The notes under the pieces are model-generated. The model had not been told where the DNA came from. It worked only from the letters and a program-made list of their open reading frames with translations, and did not search any database. Shown piece after piece: positions 17,860-26,028 of a stretch of 55,113 nucleotides of DNA. Both the position numbers and the translations under genes were made by a program. The DNA comes from an uncultured Marinoscillum sp. Its GTDB lineage: Bacteria > Bacteroidota > Bacteroidia > Cytophagales > MED-G16. The stretch lies in contig CACOMW010000006.1 in assembly GCA_902628365.1 (NCBI GenBank), positions 1 through 55,113 of the forward strand, in the 5' to 3' direction. How positions within the stretch are numbered: position 1 is the stretch's first letter; each line of letters begins with the position of its first letter.

Positions 17860-20075
17860 CTATTCCTAAGATTTACTATAACAAAAATAGATCTTTTTGT
17901 TTTTTTTACTTTAATGGTAAAAGAATAAGGGTATATAATGGCAAGTCAATAGGGGAAAATATTTACCCCAATAAGTTAAAAAATAAGGCTAAAGTTTTAG
18001 ATGAACTAAATAAATTAAAAGATTCGCTTTTGATTCAATTACAAAATAATTGGATACCAAATAATTCTTTAAATCAAATTAAATCCAGTCTCAACGAAGA
18101 AGAAGAAAATATATCAACTTATGAAAAAAGCATATTTCAAGAAAGAATTAACTTAGAAATATTTAAGAATTCAGAAAATGGATCAAAAATTGTTGCTAAT
18201 GAAATTGCAGAATTAATAAGAAAAAAACAAAAAGTAGGAAAAAAATGTATTTTAGGCTTAGCTACTGGATCATCTCCTATTTCTGTATACAAAAATCTAA
18301 TTCGAATACATAAAAATGAAGGGCTTAGTTTTAAAAATGTAATTACGTTTAATTTGGATGAGTATGTGCCAATGGATCCAAAATCTAACCATAGCTATCA
18401 TTTTTTTATGTATGAAAACCTATTCAATCATATTGACATAAAAAATAAAAATATTTATATACCAAAAGGAAATTTGGAAAGCAAAAAAATACAAGATCAT
18501 TGCATGAGCTTTGAAAAAGAAATTAAAGATTATGGGGGAATTGATTTACAGTTACTAGGAATAGGAAGAACAGGTCATATTGGATTTAACGAGCCTGGAG
18601 CTTTACGCTCTTCAATAACTAGACTAGTAAATATAGATTTTTTAACAAAATTTGATGCAGCTGAAGAGTTTCAAGGAATTGAAAATGTTCCTTCAAAAGC
18701 GATAACTATGGGGGTTCAGACTATCCTTAATGCTAAAAAAATAATTTTATTAGCTTGGGGAGAAGGAAAAAGAAATGTTATTAAAAAATCCATAGAAGAA
18801 CCTCCATCAGAAACAATGCCAGCATCTTATTTACAATACCACCCAAATACAAAATTCATTTTAGACAAAGGCTCCTCCTCTAACTTAAACAGAATAAGCT
18901 GCCCGTGGTTTTATACTGATATAACTACATTTAACCCAGAGAGAAAAACATCATATACGATAAAATCGTGGAATGATTTTAATATAAAAAAAGCTGTAAT
19001 ATGGTTAAGTCTTAAATTAAAAAAACCAATTTTATTTCTAAGCGATAAAGACTATCAGGAAAATGGGATGTCAAAAATATTTGAAAAATATACTAATTCT
19101 TACAACTCAAACATAAAGGTTTTTAATATGATCCAACATACAATAACTGGATGGCCAGGTGGTAAGCCCAATGCCGATGAAAGCAAAAGGCCTGAGAGAG
19201 CTAAACCTTCAAAAAAAAGATGTTTGATTTTTTCTCCTCATCCCGATGATGATGTTATATCAATGGGAGGCACAATTGAAAGGTTAGTAAAACAGGGCCA
19301 TAAAGTTTATATCGCATATCAAGTATCAGGCAATATTGCTGTATTTAATGAGGATATTTTACAACAAATAGAAATTATTAAAAGAATGTTTAAGAATATT
19401 AGAAAAACATTTAATTTAAGAAATATCATAATTGAATCCAATTATGTTTTTAAACAAATACAAAAGGAAATTCAAAATAATACCAAATCAGATAAATCAA
19501 TTTTATCAAAATTCAAATCAGCAATTAGACAAGCAGAGGCGATTCAAGCAAGCACTTTTCTGGGTGTAAATAAAAAAAATATTTCGTTTCTAGAAATGCC
19601 TTTTTATAAAACAGGAAAAGCAAAAAAAAATGAATTAGGAAAAAAAGATATTTCAATTGTTTCTAAAATAATAGAAAAGATAAAACCCCATCAGATTTTT
19701 GCGGCAGGAGACTTAGCAGATCCACATGGAACTCATCGATTATGTTTGAACGCTATATTCCAATCTATTGATAATTTAAAAAAAGAAAGTTTTATGAAAA
19801 ACTGTTATATCTGGTTATATAGAGGAGCGTGGAAAGAATGGAAAATATATGATGTAGACATGAGTGTCCCCCTTTCCAATGAACAAGTGATAACAAAAAG
19901 AAAATCGATTTTTAAACACCAAACTCAAAAAGATAGTCCCGTTTTTCCTGGAAGTGACATGAGAGAATTTTGGCAAAGAGCTGAAGAAAGAAACGCACAT
20001 ACAGCAGAACTATATAAAAGATTGGGTTTTGCTCAATACCAAGCTATGGAGACATTTAAAAGATACATTTTTTAA
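17847..20075 (+). CDS. nagB: NagB-like glucosamine-6-phosphate deaminase/PIG-L deacetylase fusion with recombinase-like N-terminus
   Basis: Three parts are visible. Residues 1-75 resemble the N-terminal arm-DNA-binding domain of Bacteroidetes tyrosine recombinases (KIYYNKNRSF, FYFNGKRIRVYNGKSI, IYPNKLKNKAKVLDELNKL, then NNWIPN). Residues about 95-360 are a glucosamine-6-phosphate isomerase/deaminase: phosphate loop LATGSSP, D171 in FNLDEY, and GHIGFNEPG with H244 and E249; the E. coli Asp141 position is Thr242. Residues about 445-742 are a PIG-L/LmbE-type deacetylase with the zinc motif HPDDD (465-469) and DPHGTHR. NagB-PIG-L fusions are usual in Bacteroidetes at about 660 aa; the extra N-terminus is not. 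An in-frame TTG at 18030 (codon 62) is the only alternative start before the NagB part, so the arm domain may or may not be translated. Expected role: amino-sugar catabolism or cell-wall sugar turnover. Confidence 0.85.
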   Translation: MRQYTIPKIYYNKNRSFCFFYFNGKRIRVYNGKSIGENIYPNKLKNKAKVLDELNKLKDSLLIQLQNNWIPNNSLNQIKSSLNEEEENISTYEKSIFQERINLEIFKNSENGSKIVANEIAELIRKKQKVGKKCILGLATGSSPISVYKNLIRIHKNEGLSFKNVITFNLDEYVPMDPKSNHSYHFFMYENLFNHIDIKNKNIYIPKGNLESKKIQDHCMSFEKEIKDYGGIDLQLLGIGRTGHIGFNEPGALRSSITRLVNIDFLTKFDAAEEFQGIENVPSKAITMGVQTILNAKKIILLAWGEGKRNVIKKSIEEPPSETMPASYLQYHPNTKFILDKGSSSNLNRISCPWFYTDITTFNPERKTSYTIKSWNDFNIKKAVIWLSLKLKKPILFLSDKDYQENGMSKIFEKYTNSYNSNIKVFNMIQHTITGWPGGKPNADESKRPERAKPSKKRCLIFSPHPDDDVISMGGTIERLVKQGHKVYIAYQVSGNIAVFNEDILQQIEIIKRMFKNIRKTFNLRNIIIESNYVFKQIQKEIQNNTKSDKSILSKFKSAIRQAEAIQASTFLGVNKKNISFLEMPFYKTGKAKKNELGKKDISIVSKIIEKIKPHQIFAAGDLADPHGTHRLCLNAIFQSIDNLKKESFMKNCYIWLYRGAWKEWKIYDVDMSVPLSNEQVITKRKSIFKHQTQKDSPVFPGSDMREFWQRAEERNAHTAELYKRLGFAQYQAMETFKRYIF

Positions 20076-20101
20076 GCGTAACTTTTTAAAGGACAGGAAT
20101 G

Positions 20102-20174
20102 TGGTGCTGGGCGGACTCGAACCACCGACTCACGGATTTTCAGTCCGATGCTCTACCACCTGAGCTACAGCACC
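20102..20174 (-). tRNA. tRNA-Phe (GAA)
   Basis: On the minus strand a full cloverleaf is readable: acceptor GGTGCTG pairing with CAGCACC, D-arm GCTC...GAGC, anticodon stem CGGAC/... with loop CTGAAAA giving anticodon GAA (20139-20141), and T-arm with GGTTCGAGTCC. The discriminator is A (20102). The following genomic bases read C-A-T, so the terminal CCA is not fully encoded and must be added enzymatically. It is an isolated tRNA gene, opposite in strand to both neighbours. Confidence 0.97.
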
Positions 20175-20187
20175 AAATAAAATCAAG

Positions 20188-20218
20188 CAAAACTATAGAA
20201 ATATAAAATATGGGCAAA
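20188..20218 (-). promoter_or_regulatory. Promoter of tRNA-Phe
   Basis: Reading the minus strand, TTTG (20218-20215) is followed after exactly 19 bases by TAGTTTTG (20195-20188), a full match to the Bacteroidetes consensus TTTG-N19-TAnnTTTG. The -7 element ends 13 bases before the mature tRNA 5' end, leaving room for a short leader. Confidence 0.8.
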
Positions 20219-20249
20219 ATAATTTAATTTTAAAATTGTAAATTATGGT

Positions 20250-21569
20250 ATGTTTGGATATTTAGAACAAATAGTATTTATTATAATTTTTTCATTTTTT
20301 GGATTTTTAATTTTTAGAAGATCTAAAACTATTTATAGAAATATTTCATTAGGAAAAAAAGAGTATAAATCTTTTAATAATAGAAGTGAAAAAATAAAAA
20401 ACGTTTTATTACTTGCTCTCGGTCAAAAAAAAATGTTTAAAAAAATTATACCTGCCATACTTCATTTATTAATATATGTTGGATTTATTCTTATTAACAT
20501 TGAGGTTTTAGAAATTATTCTTGATGGTGTTTTTGGAACTCATAGAGTTTTTGCTTCAATATTTAATAATTCATATCATTATGTAATATCTTTTTTTGAA
20601 TTTTTAGCAATTCTTGTTATAATCTCATGTGTATTTTTTTCAATTAGAAGAAATATTTTAAAAATTGATAGATTCCAAAAAGTTGAATTATTTGGATGGC
20701 CTAATTTAGACGCAAATATAATTCTCATTGCTGAAATCATTCTAATGGTTGCAATCTTAACTATGAATGCTGCAGATCTATCATTACAGAGTGTTAACTC
20801 GGAAAACTATACAAAAACTGGTTTATTTTATTTTTCTAATTATTTGACTCCGATGCTAAATGGTTTTGATGAAAGTCAATTAATTTTTATTGAAAGAACC
20901 GCATGGTGGATTCATATAGTTGGGATATTTTCTTTCGCTCTTTATGTCACATATTCAAAACATCTTCATATATTTTTAGCATTTCCAAATACTTACCACG
21001 CTAATAATGAGCCATTAGGAAAAATGAAAAATATGCCAGAAATAACTTCAGAAATTAATATGATGTTAGGAGATGCTAATAATACTGAAGTTCAAGAGCA
21101 AACAATAAATAGATTTGGTGCCAAAGATATTAGTGATTTATCTTGGAAAAATTTGCTTGATGCCTATTCATGTACTGAATGCGGAAGGTGTACAGAAGAA
21201 TGTCCAGCAAATTTAACTGGCAAAAAACTTTCTCCAAGAAAAATAATGATGGACACTAGAGATAGAGCAGAAGAGTATGGGAAAATACTTGATCAAAATG
21301 GCAACCCGGAAATTAAAAATTTTCTCTTAGACTCATATGTAACCAGGGAAGAAATTAATGCGTGCACTAGTTGTAATGCATGTACTGAAGCGTGTCCAAT
21401 TAATATAAATCCTCTTGAAATTATTTTGGAACTTAGAAGATACGTGGCTCTAGAAGAATCTAAAGCCCCAAATGAATGGAATATGATGTTTCAAAACATA
21501 GAAACTAATTTTTCTCCTTGGAAATTTCCAATAGAAGATAGATTTAAATGGAACAAAGAAAACGAATGA
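20250..21569 (+). CDS. Membrane-anchored 4Fe-4S dicluster protein (HdrC/NarI-like fusion)
   Basis: Residues about 1-250 form a membrane domain with five or six hydrophobic helices, of the nitrate-reductase-gamma/HdrE-like type that can bind haem b and exchange electrons with quinone. Residues about 300-400 are a soluble ferredoxin-like part with two clusters: CTECGRCTEECP and CTSCNACTEACP. Its stop overlaps the next gene's ATG (ATGA), whose product has CCG cysteine repeats, giving the two halves of a heterodisulfide-reductase-like electron-transfer unit. The pair is widespread in Bacteroidetes but its electron donor is not established; nothing in the neighbourhood settles it. Confidence 0.85.
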   Translation: MFGYLEQIVFIIIFSFFGFLIFRRSKTIYRNISLGKKEYKSFNNRSEKIKNVLLLALGQKKMFKKIIPAILHLLIYVGFILINIEVLEIILDGVFGTHRVFASIFNNSYHYVISFFEFLAILVIISCVFFSIRRNILKIDRFQKVELFGWPNLDANIILIAEIILMVAILTMNAADLSLQSVNSENYTKTGLFYFSNYLTPMLNGFDESQLIFIERTAWWIHIVGIFSFALYVTYSKHLHIFLAFPNTYHANNEPLGKMKNMPEITSEINMMLGDANNTEVQEQTINRFGAKDISDLSWKNLLDAYSCTECGRCTEECPANLTGKKLSPRKIMMDTRDRAEEYGKILDQNGNPEIKNFLLDSYVTREEINACTSCNACTEACPININPLEIILELRRYVALEESKAPNEWNMMFQNIETNFSPWKFPIEDRFKWNKENE

Positions 21570-22354
21570 ATTCAAAAACTATTTCGATAAAAGAATTAAT
21601 TGAGTCTGGCAATCCACCTGAAATTTTATTTTGGATCGGATGTGCAGGATCATATGATGAAAGATACAAAAAGGTAACTAAATCTTTTGTTCAAATATTA
21701 AATGAATTAAATATTAACTATGGTGTACTAGGAAAAGAGGAGGGTTGTACCGGAGATCCAGCAAGAAGAGCCGGGAATGAATACCTTTTTCAAATGCAAG
21801 CAATAAATAATATAAATCTATTAAATACATATAATGTAAAGAGAATAGTTACTGCTTGTCCTCATTGTTTCAATACAATAAAAAATGAATATCCTGCTTT
21901 GGGTGGAGAATATGAGGTTCAACACCATTCAGAATTTTTAGAAGAGTTACTTGATGAAGGTAAAATACAAGTTGAAAAATCAAAAGAAAAAATAACTTAT
22001 CACGATTCATGTTATCTTGGTAGAGCTAATAATATTTATTCTGCACCGAGAAAAGTAATTGATTCACTAAAAAGTGATTTAATAGAAATGAAAAGAAACA
22101 AACAAAACGGTTTATGTTGTGGTGCGGGAGGAGCACAGATGTTTAAAGAAGCTGAAGAAGGTAAAAAATCTATAAATATCGAAAGGATTGAAGAAGCGAT
22201 CGATTCAGGCGCAACTACAATTGCTTCGGCGTGCCCATTTTGTCTAACAATGATGTCAGATGGCATAAAAGAAAAAAATCAGGAAGAAAACATTAAAACA
22301 AAAGATATCGTTGAACTATTAGCAGAAAATTTAAAATCAAAAAAACAGAACTAA
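21566..22354 (+). CDS. CCG-domain heterodisulfide reductase-like Fe-S protein (HdrB/LutA type)
   Basis: Soluble cysteine-rich protein with two CCG domains. Domain 1 has WIGCAGSYD, EEGCTGDPARRAGN and ACPHC; domain 2 has YHDSCYLGRANN, LCCGAGGAQM and ASACPFC. Such repeats hold non-cubane Fe-S clusters or a catalytic thiol site in HdrB, GlpC, LutA and related subunits. ATG 21566 overlaps the upstream TGA and is preferred to the in-frame ATG 21548, which would overlap by 22 bases. It acts presumably with the membrane protein encoded just upstream, at the cytoplasmic face. Substrate unknown. Confidence 0.85.
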   Translation: MNSKTISIKELIESGNPPEILFWIGCAGSYDERYKKVTKSFVQILNELNINYGVLGKEEGCTGDPARRAGNEYLFQMQAINNINLLNTYNVKRIVTACPHCFNTIKNEYPALGGEYEVQHHSEFLEELLDEGKIQVEKSKEKITYHDSCYLGRANNIYSAPRKVIDSLKSDLIEMKRNKQNGLCCGAGGAQMFKEAEEGKKSINIERIEEAIDSGATTIASACPFCLTMMSDGIKEKNQEENIKTKDIVELLAENLKSKKQN

Positions 22355-22387
22355 ATATAAAAATTCTTTTTTGATTAGCTTTATATT

Positions 22388-22888
22388 ATGTTTATTCCAT
22401 TTAGTAAAATATCTGAAAATTATACTTGTTGGGTTTATCAGACAGAAAAAATGATAACTCAAAAAGAAAAACTTTTTATATCAAAAAGTTTAGAATCATT
22501 TTGTGAGAAATGGACATCTCATAATAACTCTGTAAAATCATCATATGTTGTTGATTTTGATTCATTTATAATTTTATTTGCAGATCAAAGCATAAATAAA
22601 GTAAGTGGTTGCGCAATAGACGAGCAATCAAGAGTTATAAGACAAATTGGGGATAATTTAAAAATTAAAATTTTACCATATATAAATACAGGAGTTTTTA
22701 TAAATAATAAGTTAGTTTTTCTATCTAAAGAAGAAATAATTTCAAAATTAAATTCAAATGAAATAAATGGCGAATCAGATATAATTAATATAACTATTAA
22801 AAGTAAAAAAGATTATGAAGAAAAATGGATACTAAAAATAAAAGAATCTTGGCTTAAAAGTTTTTTAGCTCAAAAACAACATATATAA
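22388..22888 (+). CDS. Conserved Bacteroidetes protein of unknown function
   Basis: A 166-aa soluble protein with no signal peptide or membrane segment. I recognise the pattern (MFIPFSKI, W-Y-Q near residue 18, SFCEKWTSH, SGCAIDEQSRVI) as a family seen throughout Bacteroidetes and often mislabelled in databases as an ABC transporter ATPase; there is no Walker A or ABC signature here. A CxIDxS-like spot (SGCAIDEQSR, about residue 78) is the most conserved-looking part. It lies 33 bases after the Fe-S gene and 2 bases before the PorE-like gene. Function unknown. Confidence 0.75.
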   Translation: MFIPFSKISENYTCWVYQTEKMITQKEKLFISKSLESFCEKWTSHNNSVKSSYVVDFDSFIILFADQSINKVSGCAIDEQSRVIRQIGDNLKIKILPYINTGVFINNKLVFLSKEEIISKLNSNEINGESDIINITIKSKKDYEEKWILKIKESWLKSFLAQKQHI

Positions 22889-22890
22889 AA

Positions 22891-24840
22891 ATGAAAAACT
22901 TACTTAAGTTAATAATATTAATTTTTATACTTCAATCATGCGTCACATCAAAGTCTGCATTAAAAAACTTTAATAATGCAGAATACAATAGCGCTGCGGA
23001 AAAATATAATCAAATTGTCAAAGAAGATGATACAAAAACAAACTTTCTTCTAGCTGAATCATATAGGAAATCTAATCAAATTAAAAAGTCATCGGATTAT
23101 TATAAAAAAGCTATTGAGAATGGATATAAAGATGAAATAGCTCATTACTATTTGGCACTATCTCTTAAAGCAAACAGTAAAATTAATGAAGCAATAACTA
23201 CAATAAATAATTATATTCAAAAGGGGAAAAATGAAAAATATATCGCTTATGCAAAAGCTGAATTAAAAAATTTAAATGAATTAAAAAATTATCCTGATTC
23301 AAGTTATTATTCTGTAAAAAACCTTGAGGCTATAAATAGCAATCTAACTGAATATTCACCAACATATTCTAATGGAAAGTTGTTTTTTGTTTCAAATAGA
23401 GATACTGAAAAAAAATACAAAGGAACAGGAACGCCATTTACAGATATTTATGAAATAAAGACAAAAGGAGCTATTGTTGATCAAAACTCTCTCAAAATAT
23501 TGCCTAATAACATAAACCATGAAGAAATTAATGAGGGCTCAATAACTTTTTCAAAAGATGGAATGTTTATGATTTTTGCTAAGGGAAATGATGGAAAAAG
23601 TTCCGGAAGAAATAATGTAGACCTATATTATTCTAGATATAGAAGTAATAAATGGCAAACTCCAAGATTATTAAATATAAATAACTCTAAAAGTTGGGAC
23701 TCAACACCATTTTTAAGCGTTGATGGAAAAACATTGTATTTTTCGTCTAATAGGTCTAATGGTTATGGAGGAACAGATATTTACAAGGCAAACTTGAATA
23801 AAAGAGGAAGATGGGTTAATCTTCAAAATTTAGGTCCTGAAATTAATACTCCTGGAAATGAAATGTATCCATATGTATCAGAAGATGGAAAGTTATATTT
23901 TGCTTCTGACTATCATTTGGGCTTTGGTGGGTTAGACATAATGATTGCAACTAGAAAAGGAGGAGAAATTTCTATTGAAAACCCAGGCAAACCTTTGAAT
24001 TCTGAAGGTGACGATTTCGGAATTTACTTTTTTAACCAAACAAAAGGATTTTTTACATCTAACAGAATTGGAGGAAAAGGTGATGATGATATTTATACTT
24101 TTGTTAATAATGATCCTGAATTAAAAATTGTAAATTATAAATTAACCGGAAATACATTAACACCAGAAAATGATAACTCCTACCTTACTCTTGATAATAG
24201 TACAGTGAAATTAACCGATAGAGATAATAATATTATTGAAGAAACATTTACAGGAAATGATGGTTCTTTTTCTTTTATTGTTTATCCAGAAGAAGAATAT
24301 TATTTAGTTGGAGAAAAAGAAAATTATTTCAACTCAAGAGTTGAGTTTAATACATTAGGAAAAACTGCTGACAAAGCAAAATTAAAGGATTTTGTTACAA
24401 ACATTTCTTTTGAAAAAAACCTTATCCTAGAAAAAATAATTCTAAATAAATCTATTGTACTGGAAAATATATATTATGATTTAGACAGAGCAAATATTAG
24501 AGATGATGCCGCATTAGAACTTAATAAACTTGTTAGAATTTTAATAGATAATCCAAAAATATCCATTGAACTGAGTTCTCATACTGATGATAGGGCAACT
24601 GTTGAATATAATTTGAACTTATCACAAAGAAGAGCAGAATCTGCTGTCAACTATATTATATCTAAAGGTATAAGTAAAAATAGACTAATTGCTAAGGGAT
24701 ATGGAGAATCAGAACTAATCATAAAAAATGCAACTAGTGAGGAGGAACATCAAATAAATAGGAGAACTGAGTTTAAAGTAATTAAATATGATGAGAATGA
24801 ATCAGAAAATAATGAAGAAAGATTTTTTAATAATAAATAA
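22891..24840 (+). CDS. OmpA-family lipoprotein with TPR and PD40 propeller (PorE-like)
   Basis: The N-terminus is a lipoprotein signal ending LQSC, so the protein is lipid-anchored in the outer or inner membrane facing the periplasm. Residues 25-130 are TPR-like helices; about 150-390 hold PD40/WD40-type blades (LFFVSNRD, LYFSSNRSNGYGGTDIY, LYFASDYHLGFGGLDI, GFFTSNRIGGKGDDDIY); about 410-500 is a carboxypeptidase-regulatory-like domain; about 530-635 is an OmpA C-terminal peptidoglycan-binding domain (SSHTDDRATVEYNLNLSQRRAESAVNYI). This order equals that of PorE, a peptidoglycan-tethering type IX secretion component, but similar OmpA-PD40 proteins exist beside SprF/PorP-like genes, so PorE identity is likely rather than certain. 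Confidence 0.75.
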   Translation: MKNLLKLIILIFILQSCVTSKSALKNFNNAEYNSAAEKYNQIVKEDDTKTNFLLAESYRKSNQIKKSSDYYKKAIENGYKDEIAHYYLALSLKANSKINEAITTINNYIQKGKNEKYIAYAKAELKNLNELKNYPDSSYYSVKNLEAINSNLTEYSPTYSNGKLFFVSNRDTEKKYKGTGTPFTDIYEIKTKGAIVDQNSLKILPNNINHEEINEGSITFSKDGMFMIFAKGNDGKSSGRNNVDLYYSRYRSNKWQTPRLLNINNSKSWDSTPFLSVDGKTLYFSSNRSNGYGGTDIYKANLNKRGRWVNLQNLGPEINTPGNEMYPYVSEDGKLYFASDYHLGFGGLDIMIATRKGGEISIENPGKPLNSEGDDFGIYFFNQTKGFFTSNRIGGKGDDDIYTFVNNDPELKIVNYKLTGNTLTPENDNSYLTLDNSTVKLTDRDNNIIEETFTGNDGSFSFIVYPEEEYYLVGEKENYFNSRVEFNTLGKTADKAKLKDFVTNISFEKNLILEKIILNKSIVLENIYYDLDRANIRDDAALELNKLVRILIDNPKISIELSSHTDDRATVEYNLNLSQRRAESAVNYIISKGISKNRLIAKGYGESELIIKNATSEEEHQINRRTEFKVIKYDENESENNEERFFNNK

Positions 24841-24849
24841 ATAAATTAA

Positions 24850-26007
24850 ATGTCAAATAGATATTTAGAAAGAGGTGTATCGGCAATAAAGGAAGATGTA
24901 CACAATGCTATTAAAAATGAAAAAAAGGGTTTATTTGAAAACACTTTTTGTAAGATTATTCCAGATATCGTTTCAGGGGATTTAGACTATTGTAATATAA
25001 TGCATGCAGATGGGGCAGGAACAAAATCTATTCTAGCTTATTTGTATTGGAAAGAAACAGGAGATATCAGTATATGGAAAGGAATTGCTCAAGATGCATT
25101 AATAATGAATATTGATGACATGATTTGTGTTGGAGCTTGCAACAATTTTGTCATGTCTTCAACTATAGGAAGAAATAAACACCTTATACCCGGAGATGTA
25201 ATTACAGAAATAATCAGGGGAAATAATGAAGTTATTAATACTCTTAAAAAATATGGTATAAATATTTATTCATCAGGAGGTGAAACAGCTGATGTTGGTG
25301 ATATAACAAAAACTATAATTATAGATAGCACTGTATTTACTAGAGAAAAAAGAGAAAATATTATTGAATTCAATTTAAAAAATAATGATGTTATAATTGG
25401 ATTATCTTCATCTGGTAAATCCAAATATGAAAAAGAATTCAATAGCGGAATTGGAAGTAATGGTTTAACATCTGCCCGCCATGATATACTAAATAATATT
25501 TATTCAAAAAAATACCCTGAAACTTATAGTGAGGAAACCCCAAAAGATCTAGTTTATTGTGGAAATCATTTATTAACTGACAAACACCAATTATATAAAA
25601 ATATGGGAAAAATGCTACTTTCTCCAACAAGAACATACTCTCCAATAATTAAAAAAGTTTTAGAAAAACATAGAAACAATATATCAGGAATTATTCATTG
25701 TACTGGAGGTGGACAAACAAAAATTTTAAATTTTTTAAATAATCATAGAGTAATTAAAAATAATTTATTCGAAGTCCCTGAAATTTTTAAAATAATTCAT
25801 GAAGATACCGAATGCACTTTAAGAGAAATGTATCAAGTATTTAATATGGGTCATAGAATGGAAGTGTATTGTAAGAAAGAATTATCAGAATCTATAATTC
25901 AAATATCAAAGGAATTTGATGTTGATGCAAAGGTTATTGGATATGTTGAAAGATCATCAAAAAATGAACTAATTATTGAATCAGAAAATAGTAGTATTAA
26001 GTACTAA
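24850..26007 (+). CDS. purM: Phosphoribosylformylglycinamidine cyclo-ligase (AIR synthetase)
   Basis: Converts FGAM to AIR with ATP, step five of purine synthesis. The family hallmarks are the N-terminal YLERGVSAIKEDVHNAI-type region, the MHADGAGTKSIL motif, SSGGETADVGD and the glycine-rich SSSGKSKYEKEFNSGIGSNGLTSARHD segment, and a late HCTGGGQTK motif. At 385 aa it is longer than E. coli PurM (about 345), as is usual in Bacteroidetes. It starts 9 bases after the PorE-like gene. purN and purH are about 23 kb away on the other strand, so purine genes are dispersed. Confidence 0.93.
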   Translation: MSNRYLERGVSAIKEDVHNAIKNEKKGLFENTFCKIIPDIVSGDLDYCNIMHADGAGTKSILAYLYWKETGDISIWKGIAQDALIMNIDDMICVGACNNFVMSSTIGRNKHLIPGDVITEIIRGNNEVINTLKKYGINIYSSGGETADVGDITKTIIIDSTVFTREKRENIIEFNLKNNDVIIGLSSSGKSKYEKEFNSGIGSNGLTSARHDILNNIYSKKYPETYSEETPKDLVYCGNHLLTDKHQLYKNMGKMLLSPTRTYSPIIKKVLEKHRNNISGIIHCTGGGQTKILNFLNNHRVIKNNLFEVPEIFKIIHEDTECTLREMYQVFNMGHRMEVYCKKELSESIIQISKEFDVDAKVIGYVERSSKNELIIESENSSIKY

Positions 26008-26028
26008 ATTTTAACTTCTATAATAATT

